A stretch of 22,802 nucleotides of DNA from a virus (IMGVR_UViG_3300042861_001225:1-22802), one strand, 5' to 3'. Counted from the stretch's first letter, positions 8,401 to 16,809 are shown. Numbers and translations are program-made. The notes: generated by a model from the letters alone, not told the origin.

Positions 8401-9546
8401 AAATGTATAAACTTTCTGTCCACTTTTAAGTATGATTGGATTTTTAAAATCCATGTAAGTATTATACCAAGATGTTGTAAATAAAAATACTTTTTGTTGG
8501 TAACCAAGTAATAGGTTTGTATATTCAGTCATAGTTGTTAGAACACCCATATTTTCTTTGGTAAATTGTTCTAACACCTCATCAATAAATCTTTGTAATC
8601 TATATTTTAATTGATTAAGAGTTATCTCAGGGAAATCATCAGGTATTAAACCTTTTGATTTGTAATTGGAGTATATCTCCTTCATCTTTTGATATCCCTT
8701 ACTTACAACCGTTGGTGCGGTCGCTGTGGTTGCATTTGAGTTCGTACCTTGTTCAACAACAACCGGGGTTTGAGTTACCGTATTGTTATACATGTGTGGT
8801 ACCGCCATTAACGCTCCAAAGTTCACATAAGATAATAACGTATATTTGTAACCATAAAACTTCAAGTTGATAATGAAGTTATGGGTTGATGGATCAAACT
8901 TAGATGTGAATGATTGTAACATTATTGGGAACTTAATCGCTTTACCGTAATACCCTTTTAATGTCAATGTAAATTGAGGGTATGGTAATTGGAAGAACGC
9001 AGAGTATGGTGAATTATTTCCACCTTCAAATAACGCTCTACCTTTTACGTCTTCAAGTTCAACAGTAATTACCGGTAAAAAATCTAAACCAATTGATACG
9101 TTAACACTTCTCATCCCTAAAAACCCATTATCAACAGCACCCGGTGTTCCGTTTGAGTTTAAATTTTGGGTAATATAATAATCATCAGACTTATTTGGGT
9201 TTTTAACCGCAGTCTGATTGATTTGATTAACCCCCTTACCTTGTAAAGTATCCTTACCGGTGATCTCATCAGACCAAGCGGTATCCATAAATGTTTTGTT
9301 ACCAGGATTTAAGAAATTAATCTTACCAACAGAGATTGTTCTTTGTTGATCGTTCATTGCGGAACCTACCGCCAATTTTGTTCTTGGTAATACATTACAC
9401 TCAAGATTTGCGTAGTATACCAAATCTTCTTGTTTAACTAGTCTTTCTGTGATATTACCTTCTTGGTCTATTAACTTGTTTGGATCAATAAGGGTAATGT
9501 TGTCATAATCAAACTCAACTAATATATTTTCCCCGTTATCTGCCAT
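2458..9546 (-). CDS. Giant baseplate hub-like structural protein (2362 aa)
   Basis: This is probably a central baseplate or hub component of the contractile tail. The N-terminal region (about 145-250) is beta-rich, with phrases such as LPVITVELEDVKG and FTLTLKGYYGKAIKFPIMLQ. The region near 2064-2102 reads NIRNIPMFSGPYMITKVSHSV followed by GFETQFEGTR. That is the pattern of gp27/late-control-D type hub barrels in many phages, where a final 'G-x-Y-x-I-x-x-V-x-H' strand pair precedes a 'T-x-F-x-G-x-R' strand. Between them is a very large insertion, including three 61-63-residue Gly/Ser/Thr/Asn-rich repeats (about 1150-1380). The size is many times that of T4 gp27 (391 aa). There is no signal peptide or clear membrane helix. 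Its ATG overlaps the end of the gp53-like gene by 11 nt, which implies translational coupling. An alternative role is a wedge or tail-fibre attachment protein. The structural role is fairly sure, the hub assignment less so. Confidence 0.75.
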   Translation of the reverse strand: MADNGENILVEFDYDNITLIDPNKLIDQEGNITERLVKQEDLVYYANLECNVLPRTKLAVGSAMNDQQRTISVGKINFLNPGNKTFMDTAWSDEITGKDTLQGKGVNQINQTAVKNPNKSDDYYITQNLNSNGTPGAVDNGFLGMRSVNVSIGLDFLPVITVELEDVKGRALFEGGNNSPYSAFFQLPYPQFTLTLKGYYGKAIKFPIMLQSFTSKFDPSTHNFIINLKFYGYKYTLLSYVNFGALMAVPHMYNNTVTQTPVVVEQGTNSNATTATAPTVVSKGYQKMKEIYSNYKSKGLIPDDFPEITLNQLKYRLQRFIDEVLEQFTKENMGVLTTMTEYTNLLLGYQQKVFLFTTSWYNTYMDFKNPIILKSGQKVYTFKKELSAEKIETALTELDGILKDYNAKLNENKVFGVGGSYTIGAKTEQTQIPFDITTKTIRVKVNPDQVDLNKTFQAQENAPKGVLSPPGTPQSGLTKFDTAYTNFVLNQQNIYVTNDGVFNYFEGIKSFMEITDGMSKQAAKFRTQIEQQITTSLAEKFNARGSGGLGFVPSVRNILAVFYCQGEAFLRLLDEVHKKAWDQRENEYRRAAIFGNQTTAPSVDIKSSTQNNEPIYPWPQVIQETVGGDGKEKFEIIYPGAQNVASSYRAYSPEIWPEVEFVEQFIKGYIERQKTDDKAGAEFNELDSQPSRASLNAIEFPITNEVFQNKEESKYFFEIYERLMLNSYYSRLNRVSGYDLSIYEAEADDEAVNVIKSLGVDNPFLSKKIKEYLLDSNNYLPFLRHISNQGQGESWQTFARGTFVTPYIRNDVENPSVIYNSDILISTKSQPNVSLSNPRNLTNLEKYLTSSSSSNVFNFTDVYPLTDLKWDRDNLANGKSLNNANEAFDTKDVLEYNDTHKTITNFENDDNVTTKRPYTYFNFENLSVTPDTTNLKTFYNTRLYKNQLVTEGDLKYTGYTNHLTDTQTTSMLNTPYFINAVQQGVFNFRYKQNDLYPYKTAAYLFLNSLPLATLREKYVTKNGESTTDLSYILSTMKKFGAVHKLPYAWILKYGSIWNRYKTYKETGVDYLDSVWKNFNYLESWDPATSAATKNYDLVIDGTPRNLVLDTTTTGPQPFTDINTGFYPQLVDDFNVFLQGLKLFSGSSQVGGNCTIQEVTGNTTVFEVTGNCSGNGATVIVNSITNNLIQVGTTITIPSVNVNLVVTGQVSGTAGGAGTYTTTPSFLSTTTAPLQFTIGSFAQMSNVSLSALSNLQIINGPSFPYTLQIGNQISGSTNSNGLYKIVNNVSGFTSSFGVENPPLQINSIDSNVLANGSVINGPLLNGNVTILNQISGTTGGVGLYSIGVGQTPSTVSAFVVQNSYIQGIPSISIQNNLDSGRLIMMNTTNSTIYETPGFDLSSPSRTMRVSPWSVVVSSSTEPNFCYVMPSFGTNINQTKDEAFKNGTMRDELSGNNAMFNGSVRLFWNAPQYGWFDNSKVVKNDPETYLKKILNEQKDQQNFIISGEKSDYTNFQELFTTFNIKTLDYFESEFLNFGRSIYDFVDTLPTSQSTTDLSISKKDPQGASVNDTIESELSEQTFKNFQTLARQLFKVSVPTGTSPETKLSSLITNQNETFQNILSSFMNYDVVFKYGNPSEFNKRLFYTFSTRFIEDPIIYGSYFPGSLPTQGGGVTLAQSKQQNPKTWEALEFYVGKSSIPKLVYTDNGSYITDFFVDLNVLFNEKNVEEFAPLIKIYATQKLANPNLNLTTFYGLMDDYITESDNYINNVLNVMLPSVRKQIPNVFITGDDAANRAPLEAGFTEQTRTELWETFKALNDSWIAGFDFESKTLFEDVMLVDRASRNVGDKVLVDIFQIMDLIDGAQYKNTLLDMVTTILVQNNFQHFMLPAYVNFYNVQDAQKNPTPRPDGSLEFGNTLFGTFLNVDYRNSSPKFLCYYVNKPSEHLDMKDNIDYRYRDDAFDLRRASDNPLIENQIDKQDWAKSNKVVGFNVDMTRQNQQIFKSFSVAQDPGKPTSESLEMLNQMANLGQNRRSTTQSVSLYNLYKNRSYTCSVDMMGDALIQPMMYFNIRNIPMFSGPYMITKVSHSVSENGFETQFEGTRQPFYSLPRIDNFVQTLNVQILSTIQSKIQERETKLREGSDNIQFQRNNVLANIQSQETLTKNQDCQTNVNPNYFQYTAIDNPTETSQTTKELFNTIVDVLKSNNVGDITGTTFQIYANILFTFIYVDTGNSSKITGYENNYSTINLKELYGPSFVTYINKKFYCVKRGNDNNLPVASFTSFRSFVEFAFNRIANILGSIESDIKLGLSTEQTYAKQYVLNYPINQPPNVYTSLVETNEIKLIESEFVKAINVFKSVQTFTTN
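5470..6010 (-). repeat. Three degenerate 61-63-aa beta repeats inside the giant baseplate protein
   Basis: Three copies end in the same signature: QVSGTAGGAGTYT (Gln1208), QISGSTNSNGLYK (Gln1271) and QISGTTGGVGLYS (Gln1332). The anchor Gln codons lie at 5923-5925, 5734-5736 and 5551-5553, giving spacings of 189 and 183 nt. Each copy also has an upstream strand rich in I/V/N/G. The 'GTxGGxGxY' type of repeat is common in phage adhesin-like structural proteins, which suggests a surface-exposed or binding insertion. Confidence 0.75.
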
Positions 9547-9859
9547 AGTAAAAAAAGTAATTATCTAATGAATTTTTATAATCCTGTAATGAAGCTACTA
9601 ACGGAAATGGAATTGTCAATACAGCACCATCAGGTATTGAGAATTCGTCACCAGAATATTGTGGATTTGCTTGTAATACCAACCACCCAAAATAAGGTGT
9701 TCCGTAGAATTGTTGGGAAACTTTATCCAACCTAGATTGTGCAACTTTATAAATGTAGTTTTTGTCAGATGTCTTATTTGGTAATGCAACACCAGGTACA
9801 ACGGTCTGTTGTCCGTTGATCAGAAAATCTGTATACCTATTCCAATATTGTAATGCCAT
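9536..9859 (-). CDS. 53: LysM-like baseplate protein of the gp53 type (107 aa)
   Basis: This small baseplate protein probably clamps neighbouring wedge or hub subunits, as T4 gp53 does with its LysM-like fold. The sequence gives AQSRLDKVSQQFYGTPYFGW (about 40-59) and then LVLQANPQY and FSIPDGAVLTIP. This is the LysM-style order: helix, 'YG-x-x-x-W-x-x-L-x-x-A-N', then 'I-P-x-G-x-x-L-x-I-P'. At 107 aa it is shorter than T4 gp53 (196 aa) and is essentially a lone LysM-type domain. The start codon lies 1 nt after the stop of the 1691-aa gene, and its end overlaps the giant hub gene by 11 nt, so the three large baseplate genes form one tightly coupled unit. Many contractile systems (T4, P2 gpX, type VI-like injectors) have such a LysM protein next to hub genes. 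Confidence 0.75.
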   Translation of the reverse strand: MALQYWNRYTDFLINGQQTVVPGVALPNKTSDKNYIYKVAQSRLDKVSQQFYGTPYFGWLVLQANPQYSGDEFSIPDGAVLTIPFPLVASLQDYKNSLDNYFFYYGR

Positions 9860-9860
9860 A

Positions 9861-12800
9861 TTAGTTAAATGTTACTTTCCCGTTGAAGGTGTCTTTTTTA
9901 TTATTCAAGTTATTATTTGAGTATAAGTCTTGTATTTTTAAATTTTTAAGCTGAACGTCTTGTGTTACATCAGTTGTATATTGACAAATCTTAACAGTAT
10001 TATCGGGTAATGTGAATGTTGTAACCTCTTTATAAATCGGATTACCTTTCACTTCCGCAAATAATTCACCAAAGCTTGCGTTAATTTTTGTGGTATCCGC
10101 ACCATACCCTTCACATACTTTTTTAATTTCACTTACCAAAGCAGGGTTTGATTTTATCTCATCACCACTTGTCAATTCATTAATGGTTGATGTTAATAAA
10201 TCTGATTTTGTAAACAACGGTGACATTGCAATATAAAATCTATTATAAGCACACTCTACAAACAATGGTGTATTTTTCAAATTAAAAGTACAACCATTAC
10301 CATTTTCTATTGTAGAAGAATTAGGTTTGAAATTTTCAGTTAATATTTGTGATCCTGTTAATAAGTCTTCAAATTTATTTATAGCCTCAGGTACTTTCAC
10401 CGTAAATACATTAGATATTGACCCCTCAGTAGTAGCCGGCGCAAAAAATGTATCACCACTTAAATCATAAAGTTGTGGTGTATTATTGGTATTTAATTCA
10501 CCATCTAATTTAGATGACACAACATCTAATTGTCTAAAAATATTATTTAATTCAGTAGTGTTTTGAATTAGGTTAGTTGTGGTACCGTTTAACACGTCCA
10601 ATATCGCACCTTGTCTTTGATCAACAAGAAGGTTTAGTTTGTCTTTTAATTCCCTTTTTTGTTTGTTAGTTACATTAGGATAATTTTCAAAGACTTTATA
10701 AGTAATCGGGTCACTACCGTCATCAACATCTTTTTTAACCTTCTTAATTAAATTTTCAACAAAATCTTGATATTTGTTATTTTTACCAAATAGTGTTGTT
10801 TCTTTTTTATCTTGAGTGTATTCTGAAACAACCCCTTTTGTGTATGACCTATCTCTCAAATACAATTGTAATATACCGTAATTGTAGTCAGTGTTAATCT
10901 TCTCTAATGTATCGTAGTATGTTGTTAAATAACCCCTTAAACCATCTTGTAATGATGTTAATACAGGCGCATAATCCATATCGGTCGCATTTGCAATAAC
11001 CCCAACAGTACTTCCACCTTTTTTAGGTTGTATATTATTCACTTGTGCCTGTTGTTGTGTAGTTGCAGGTGGTAATCCTCCTGTTATTTTTTCAACAATA
11101 TATTGATCTAATTTACTCGTATCTTCGGTAGGTGTCGCTCTTTCATCATAAATCTCAGTATTAGCGTAGTAATTAAATGAAAGCGCATTTTGTAATTCCT
11201 GTACGGGTTCTTTAATACCCATACCTCCAATTATGTTAAAACTTAAACTTATCTTAGCCAACATTGGTTGTACCCCAATACCTTCTGGATTCATATCCAA
11301 CGTTAATGGATCATAAGTAATACCTAAACTTGTTGGTACTATTTTAGTATTATAGAAGTCACCAACCCTTAACACTAATATTGGTGGTGCTCCGAATGAC
11401 GTATTTAATGCGTCATTGTATTTTGGTCTCCCATCAGGACCGATAATAGGTATTGTTTGACCTGGTCTCGTACACTGTTGTAAGAATGTTAATCTAGCAT
11501 TCAAACCTTCAGGTGTCATCGAGTGGAAAGCCGGACTAAAGAATTTTATCTTATCTTTAATCGTATCGTAAATCATAGGATCCGTTTCTTTAATAACTTG
11601 GAAATAATCACATTCCGTAAATAAGTTTCTTAAAATCTTCTTGGATATACCTTCTTTGATTTTTTGTTCTATCGTTATTTTTGGTTCAGGTTTAACACTT
11701 TGGGTTGTCGATGTAAGTATGTTTTGTGGGTTTGGTGTTTCATCACCATCTGTTTCCGGTATATCATTAGGTTTATCCTCAACCTTTTCAGGTGGTATCG
11801 TTGCGACGATTTTTTGAATTGAAACTCGTCTACAAGCCATTGCAGGAATACTATACCATTGAGCTTCATTTGGTGTGGTTTGATCAGGAATAACTTGCCC
11901 CTGAGCGTTTAATGCGACGATGTCATCAGTACAATTAACTTGAGCGGATAAAATACTACCACCTGTTGATGTAGTAACAGACACATCGGTAGGATCCGCA
12001 GTTGCATCAGCTTCTTTTTGTGTTTTAGGTATCACCAATTGTTCACCCGAACCTTTAAAGGTCATGGTAAACTTTTGGGAGTCAGCATATTTTTGTATAG
12101 TATCTCCGTTAGATAATTTATATTCTAACATCCATTTTTTAACAGAGTCGTTTCTTCTTTCGGATAGTTTTTGATTATATGAAACTTTTGCAGGTGCCGA
12201 TGCGGATCCAATCATATCAATTGTGATTGATCCCCCTTTTAATAAAATTTCATCAATTTCTTTCATCAACCCACTTTGTATGTAATTAAAGTTTCCTGTA
12301 ATCACATCACTAAAAAACTGAGGAATTCCACCCTTTTGGAACTGTTGTCCTCCTGATGATACGGTTGCCGGTGCCTCTGTTTGATATGTCGTATTTTCTA
12401 ATGCAATATAAGAATTGTAGTAAACGTTAAACGGTGACGCGGCTACTGACCCAGGATTTCCTTTTGGGATATCATTTTCAAAATAGAATCCATATCCAAC
12501 ATATTTGTTAAGATCAACGTCAGTTGGTTTTGTGTTTTCCGCAGTTTGAGTACCGGTTCCGGTAGTACCAGGATTACCATTGGCACCGGTTGATTTGTTT
12601 GGTTGATCGGTACCTTGTTCTTGAGGAATACTTTCGAATACTTGTATTTGTTCTTCTGTTGTTAATCTTGGGTTGTTTAATATTTGTTGGTACGTAAATA
12701 AATCCTTTGTTGGTATCATATTAAATTTGATAGCCAAATCATATAAATCATATTTAGTACATCCCGCAAAGAAAGAGTCAACAACACTTTGAACTCGGTC

Positions 12801-14936
12801 TTTTGATACTCCGTTCATTTGTTTTTCAATGATTGTATTTAACATTGCAGGATTATCAACAATAATCGTCCAACTTAATTGACCTGTTCTACTCGTATTT
12901 TTATAGGTATAGATTGGTTCAGGTCTACCCATAAAGAAAGTGGAGTTAAAGTCTGGTTTTGAGTCATCAGAGAATTTTAAATCATAAGGTGGAAACCACA
13001 TAATTCTACCACCATTAGGTCCTTTTTCACATACAGGTAAATCATCATAAGTATAACCCGGTCTGTCTGAAGTTCTCCAAGCTAAATTCTCAATAGAGAA
13101 CATATACTTCTTAACCTTTCCATCAACAATGTTAGTTGATCCAGGGTTTCTTAATGGTGCAATGTTTAGGTTGTATGTATTATCTAAAATTGAATAATCT
13201 ACTCTTCTACCTGATGTTGTAATACCGTCAGATTTTTGTAAGTCAGCATAGGTATAATATGGAGTATCTTTTTGGAATACTCGACAATATTCAAGTCCAG
13301 CTTGTGTTCCATCTGCTTGATTAACATACGACAGAACCATAGACCCTTTGGTCATTTCTTTATACCCGTCATTGAATACTTTCGATACTTGGTTGATCGC
13401 ATTACCAACATGTTTTAATCTTGCTTGACCTTGCACTTGATCCGCTGAATCTACTAATCTTTGTGTTTCATAAAGAATAGACCCCGGTCTAAATGGAATA
13501 TCTATTGATTGATATCTTAAATAGTCGGCAGATATCTGATTAAAATCATCATCTAAACTACCCGCACCACCACCTTTAGTTGCCCTAAATCCGGCATTAT
13601 CTTTATATTTAGGTGATGTCCAAATTAATTGACCTGACGTACCACCACCATCACTATACGCTCTACCTTTTAAACCAAAATTAATCGACTCTTCATTTCC
13701 TTCATATAAAATACCAAGAGCGTCAGGTCCATATACGATACTTTGTTGTTGAACTCCGAACTGATTAACGGGTAATTGGTTTGGTGGTCCGTCAATTTGT
13801 GCTGGTTCTGAAGTTTCACTACCAACATAATACCCTGAAGATTGTTGTTTATCTTGATTAAATAATCTATTAACCGCAGCAGATGCTCCAGCTATTAAAC
13901 CACCAATAATACCACGATTGTACGCCGGTCTATAAAGGTTATAATCTAATGATGAAAACAAAGCCGATCTTTGTCCATTACCTGTATTTGCAACAAAAAC
14001 CTCAGAAGGATTTCTATACTTATTTAGTATAGGTGCTAATAATCCACCTGTTAGATTGTTTGCAACTCCAAGTGCCGCTTCCGCTTGTGGTCCATTTATC
14101 GGATTATCATCATCAAAGTAATCACCAGGAATAAATGAAACGGGGAAGTATGTACCTGATAATCTGTTTGCCAAAGATACGGTTGCTAAAACAGGATTTT
14201 CGGGAACTGTAATTTTCCAATTTCTAATAAAGAATGGTTGTTGTCCTGTCGCTAATAAACTCGCAGAAAAAGGATCACTAATAGTATCAAGGTTTATTAC
14301 CCCAACAGTTGCCTGTTCTAATTCTTGAGCAACTCTTTCGTTAAATGCAAATTTTAATTGTGATGCACCAATTTTAGCTAAGAAACTATCCGAAGATAAA
14401 GGTCCGTTTGAACCTAATGGGTCGTCTTGGAATACAATATTGAATGTTGGGTATGATGAATAACTATAATATCCAGGATCCCAATATGGTTGATATATAT
14501 TACCCGCATTCTGTATATCGGTAATAATAACTAAATCTTTATAACCACCGCTAGGTCCCCACTTATTAGTCACATATGCGGACTCAATAAAGAATTCGTT
14601 AATAACATCTAAAACAGTATCATTTGGATCGTAAGGTCCTTGATTTGTACCTTCGGGGTTGTTTGTCGAAGCAACTGAATTAATCCCTATAGGGTTACTA
14701 AATCCACCTTCAGGTCCGTATTCATTCAAAGGATATAAATCCTGAGCAAATAAATTTGTTGATACGTAATTGTTTGGTGAGTCGATAACATTATTAACAG
14801 AAAGCACCGTTTCATAATCAACAGGGTTACCAGGTGATGTGTAGGTTCCAGGAACATTATATGGTGTTAAGTTTTTAACTAATAATTGTTTCCTAAAAGC
14901 TGCAGAATTACCAAACGATAAAAAACTTTCAGACAT
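9861..14936 (-). CDS. Large baseplate protein with an OmpA-like domain (1691 aa)
   Basis: This is probably a major baseplate or tail-tip protein; I do not recognise a single T4 counterpart. In order there is a long N-terminal part with a short Gly/Ala-rich hydrophobic stretch near 340-360 (GGLIAGASAAVNRL). Around 640-680 are GPNGGRIMWFPPYDL and GRPEPIYTYKNTSRTGQLSW, the type of strand pattern seen in tail proteins that carry or bind LysM units. A low-complexity Gly/Thr linker follows (about 785-800). An OmpA-like region (about 815-1045) contains ITIDMIGSAS (904-913), YNQKLSERR (920-928) and MACRRVSIQ (1033-1041). A conserved-looking block near 1195-1240 includes SLGITYDPL and NPEGIGVQP. The C-terminal third is helical. 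It heads a unit with gp53-like and hub-like genes, 46 nt after the tape measure, with the late motif 12 nt before its ATG. Location and co-transcription make the structural role likely; the exact position in the baseplate is unknown. Confidence 0.75.
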   Translation of the reverse strand: MSESFLSFGNSAAFRKQLLVKNLTPYNVPGTYTSPGNPVDYETVLSVNNVIDSPNNYVSTNLFAQDLYPLNEYGPEGGFSNPIGINSVASTNNPEGTNQGPYDPNDTVLDVINEFFIESAYVTNKWGPSGGYKDLVIITDIQNAGNIYQPYWDPGYYSYSSYPTFNIVFQDDPLGSNGPLSSDSFLAKIGASQLKFAFNERVAQELEQATVGVINLDTISDPFSASLLATGQQPFFIRNWKITVPENPVLATVSLANRLSGTYFPVSFIPGDYFDDDNPINGPQAEAALGVANNLTGGLLAPILNKYRNPSEVFVANTGNGQRSALFSSLDYNLYRPAYNRGIIGGLIAGASAAVNRLFNQDKQQSSGYYVGSETSEPAQIDGPPNQLPVNQFGVQQQSIVYGPDALGILYEGNEESINFGLKGRAYSDGGGTSGQLIWTSPKYKDNAGFRATKGGGAGSLDDDFNQISADYLRYQSIDIPFRPGSILYETQRLVDSADQVQGQARLKHVGNAINQVSKVFNDGYKEMTKGSMVLSYVNQADGTQAGLEYCRVFQKDTPYYTYADLQKSDGITTSGRRVDYSILDNTYNLNIAPLRNPGSTNIVDGKVKKYMFSIENLAWRTSDRPGYTYDDLPVCEKGPNGGRIMWFPPYDLKFSDDSKPDFNSTFFMGRPEPIYTYKNTSRTGQLSWTIIVDNPAMLNTIIEKQMNGVSKDRVQSVVDSFFAGCTKYDLYDLAIKFNMIPTKDLFTYQQILNNPRLTTEEQIQVFESIPQEQGTDQPNKSTGANGNPGTTGTGTQTAENTKPTDVDLNKYVGYGFYFENDIPKGNPGSVAASPFNVYYNSYIALENTTYQTEAPATVSSGGQQFQKGGIPQFFSDVITGNFNYIQSGLMKEIDEILLKGGSITIDMIGSASAPAKVSYNQKLSERRNDSVKKWMLEYKLSNGDTIQKYADSQKFTMTFKGSGEQLVIPKTQKEADATADPTDVSVTTSTGGSILSAQVNCTDDIVALNAQGQVIPDQTTPNEAQWYSIPAMACRRVSIQKIVATIPPEKVEDKPNDIPETDGDETPNPQNILTSTTQSVKPEPKITIEQKIKEGISKKILRNLFTECDYFQVIKETDPMIYDTIKDKIKFFSPAFHSMTPEGLNARLTFLQQCTRPGQTIPIIGPDGRPKYNDALNTSFGAPPILVLRVGDFYNTKIVPTSLGITYDPLTLDMNPEGIGVQPMLAKISLSFNIIGGMGIKEPVQELQNALSFNYYANTEIYDERATPTEDTSKLDQYIVEKITGGLPPATTQQQAQVNNIQPKKGGSTVGVIANATDMDYAPVLTSLQDGLRGYLTTYYDTLEKINTDYNYGILQLYLRDRSYTKGVVSEYTQDKKETTLFGKNNKYQDFVENLIKKVKKDVDDGSDPITYKVFENYPNVTNKQKRELKDKLNLLVDQRQGAILDVLNGTTTNLIQNTTELNNIFRQLDVVSSKLDGELNTNNTPQLYDLSGDTFFAPATTEGSISNVFTVKVPEAINKFEDLLTGSQILTENFKPNSSTIENGNGCTFNLKNTPLFVECAYNRFYIAMSPLFTKSDLLTSTINELTSGDEIKSNPALVSEIKKVCEGYGADTTKINASFGELFAEVKGNPIYKEVTTFTLPDNTVKICQYTTDVTQDVQLKNLKIQDLYSNNNLNNKKDTFNGKVTFN
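11800..12495 (-). other. OmpA-like peptidoglycan-binding domain within the 1691-aa protein
   Basis: OmpA C-terminal domains read roughly as a strand ending 'I-x-G-H-x-D', then 'Y-N-x-x-L-S-x-x-R-A-x-x-V', and near the end 'N-R-R-V-x-I'. Here residues 904-932 give ITIDMIGSAS, YNQKLSERR and DSV, and residues 1035-1039 give CRRVS. Arg928 fits the conserved peptidoglycan-contacting Arg. The conserved Asp position is Ser913, so binding may be altered. About 100 residues separate the last two motifs, longer than usual, which points to an insertion or a diverged fold. Confidence 0.6.
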
Positions 14937-14948
14937 ATTGTTTTATTT

Positions 14949-14956
14949 TATAAATA
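14949..14956 (-). promoter_or_regulatory. Candidate late promoter motif TATTTATA
   Basis: The minus-strand octamer ends 12 nt before the ATG of the 1691-aa gene, in the 46-nt gap after the tape measure, and is followed by an A-rich leader. Confidence 0.5.
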
Positions 14957-14982
14957 GAGGTTTGGTATATTTTTTATCACCA

Positions 14983-16809
14983 TTATTTGTTTTTAGATCC
15001 TGTGGTAGCGCTTGGTTGATTCCCTCCCGCAAGTTGACCATTTATTGCACTTGAAAATTCAGGTTTCGCAAAAGATTCTTTTACAACAGTCTCAATCTGT
15101 GTTGCATTCATACTTCTTGTATTCTCATCGCCAGTTATATTTACATTAACATTGATTTCAGATTTAGTTTCAACTTTTTGTGGTTGCATATAGGCTTCCT
15201 TAAATCTATTTGAAATGTCTGTCATTGTGGTTGTTAAGAAGTTTTGGGCACTTGCAGTAACTTTTGCCTCCGTATCAATCAACGCTTGTAAAAAATCTTT
15301 TTCGGCAGCCTGTTGTCTCCCTTTATCACCGGAAATTCCACCAACAATGTAATCCTCCATTGGTTGTGCTATTGACCCATATCCTGATCTAATATCTTTA
15401 GTGGTTGCCTGTTTTTCCAAGTTTCTTGTAACATCAACTTGAGCACCCATTATGGATGTGTATAATTTTTCCAAAGGTTCTGCGGTCGCTTTACCATATT
15501 CAACTGTTTTAATATAACCAGCAGTGTTATATTCAATTTGTTTTGATATACTCAATTGTTCTCTAGCAACCTCTTCTATTGTCATACTATCTTCTTCTTG
15601 AGTTTTTTTCAAACTTTCAATATCAGATGCGGTAAGTTGATCTACTTGTGTCAATTTAACCTCACCCGTTTGTTCATTCTTAACATTAATAACAGCTTTA
15701 CCATCCTTTAACTGAGCCATACCAGCAATCATCTCTTTTGTTTCATCGTCTGTCGCTAAAGAAGGGAATTGAATTTGTTTCATCTTCATGTCGAAATCAG
15801 CCGCTTTAATTGACATTGATGCTAATTCTTCAGCAGGTATTCCCATTTCTTTTGCTATTTCTCTCAACCTTCTTTTAGAACCCGGCATAATTTCAAATTT
15901 ACCATTTGATTCATTAAATTTGGTAAATTCTTTAGTTACGTTAATAATTTCTTTTTGTAATCCTTCAGGATCATTTGCCGCCAAATCCATCGCTCTTAAC
16001 GGATCTAATAATCCACTTGCGGTAACACCCAATCTTTGTAGTCCCGCAGCCATTTCAATAGCACCTTCAGGGTTGTATATTTTTTCTGAAAAATCAAAAA
16101 CGGTTTGCATACTAATACCCATACGTTCTGAAGTTGCAGCCATCTTAGCAAGACCTTTAATTCCGTTATCAAAATTGTATAGATTCATCTTACTTAAATT
16201 TCCAACTACTTTTTCGGAAACTCCAGCAACAGATACCCCAACACTACGTGCGTAATCAGTAACCTCTTTCATTTGATCACCAACATCATATACGGATACA
16301 CCAACTTCCCTAAAATTATCCGCTAATTTACCGATATCAACTCTCGATATTGAGGCAGCGGCGGATAATTCAGTAATTGCCTCAGTACCTAAGGTTGCAG
16401 AACTTCCCATACTATCCATAACTTTCGCCATGTTCGTTAACGCTTCTTCTTCGGTTATCCCCATTTTAATTAATTCGGGAACAGTATCCGCAATACTTTG
16501 TTTGAATCCGTCTATACTACCTTTTGTTGTACCAAACTCCCTTTGGAGTTGAGTTGCTCTTTCGTCTAAATTTTCAAAAGCGGACAGATTAGTTGGGTCG
16601 GCAGCATTTGCTAAATCTTTTAATGCTCCCTCAACAGAATTACTAAATTTTTTCATATCCAAAGTCCACTGACCTAAATACGCACCTTGATCATCAACCG
16701 TTCTTTTGGTATTTGTTGCGAATCGACTTGATTGGTCATTTAGTTTTTGATACGACTCGACTTGTTTTTTAAGTTCTTCATTTTGTTTTTTAAGTTCTTC
16801 CTCGGTCAT
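14983..16809 (-). CDS. 29: Tail tape measure protein (608 aa)
   Basis: This is the probable tape measure (gp29 role), which fills the tube, sets tail length and leaves ahead of the DNA. The length of 608 aa is close to T4 gp29 (590 aa) and fits a tail of about 100 nm. The N-terminus is a highly charged helical segment (MTEEELKKQNEELKKQVESY), followed by long Ala/Met/Lys/Glu-rich helical stretches, such as VDIGKLADNFREVGVSVYDV near 157-176, and a Gln/Asn/Thr-rich C-terminus ending SKNK. No cysteines or strong membrane helices are evident. The gene lies directly after the tail assembly gene pair and before the baseplate genes, which is the standard tape measure position. TATTTATC, one base off the late motif, lies 12 nt before the ATG. 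Confidence 0.82.
   Translation of the reverse strand: MTEEELKKQNEELKKQVESYQKLNDQSSRFATNTKRTVDDQGAYLGQWTLDMKKFSNSVEGALKDLANAADPTNLSAFENLDERATQLQREFGTTKGSIDGFKQSIADTVPELIKMGITEEEALTNMAKVMDSMGSSATLGTEAITELSAAASISRVDIGKLADNFREVGVSVYDVGDQMKEVTDYARSVGVSVAGVSEKVVGNLSKMNLYNFDNGIKGLAKMAATSERMGISMQTVFDFSEKIYNPEGAIEMAAGLQRLGVTASGLLDPLRAMDLAANDPEGLQKEIINVTKEFTKFNESNGKFEIMPGSKRRLREIAKEMGIPAEELASMSIKAADFDMKMKQIQFPSLATDDETKEMIAGMAQLKDGKAVINVKNEQTGEVKLTQVDQLTASDIESLKKTQEEDSMTIEEVAREQLSISKQIEYNTAGYIKTVEYGKATAEPLEKLYTSIMGAQVDVTRNLEKQATTKDIRSGYGSIAQPMEDYIVGGISGDKGRQQAAEKDFLQALIDTEAKVTASAQNFLTTTMTDISNRFKEAYMQPQKVETKSEINVNVNITGDENTRSMNATQIETVVKESFAKPEFSSAINGQLAGGNQPSATTGSKNK

Noticed and set aside
15788-16255. 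155-codon plus-strand open frame
   Set aside because: It lies wholly antisense to the tape measure gene, has no leader, and its composition mirrors the helical coding frame opposite. It is a shadow.
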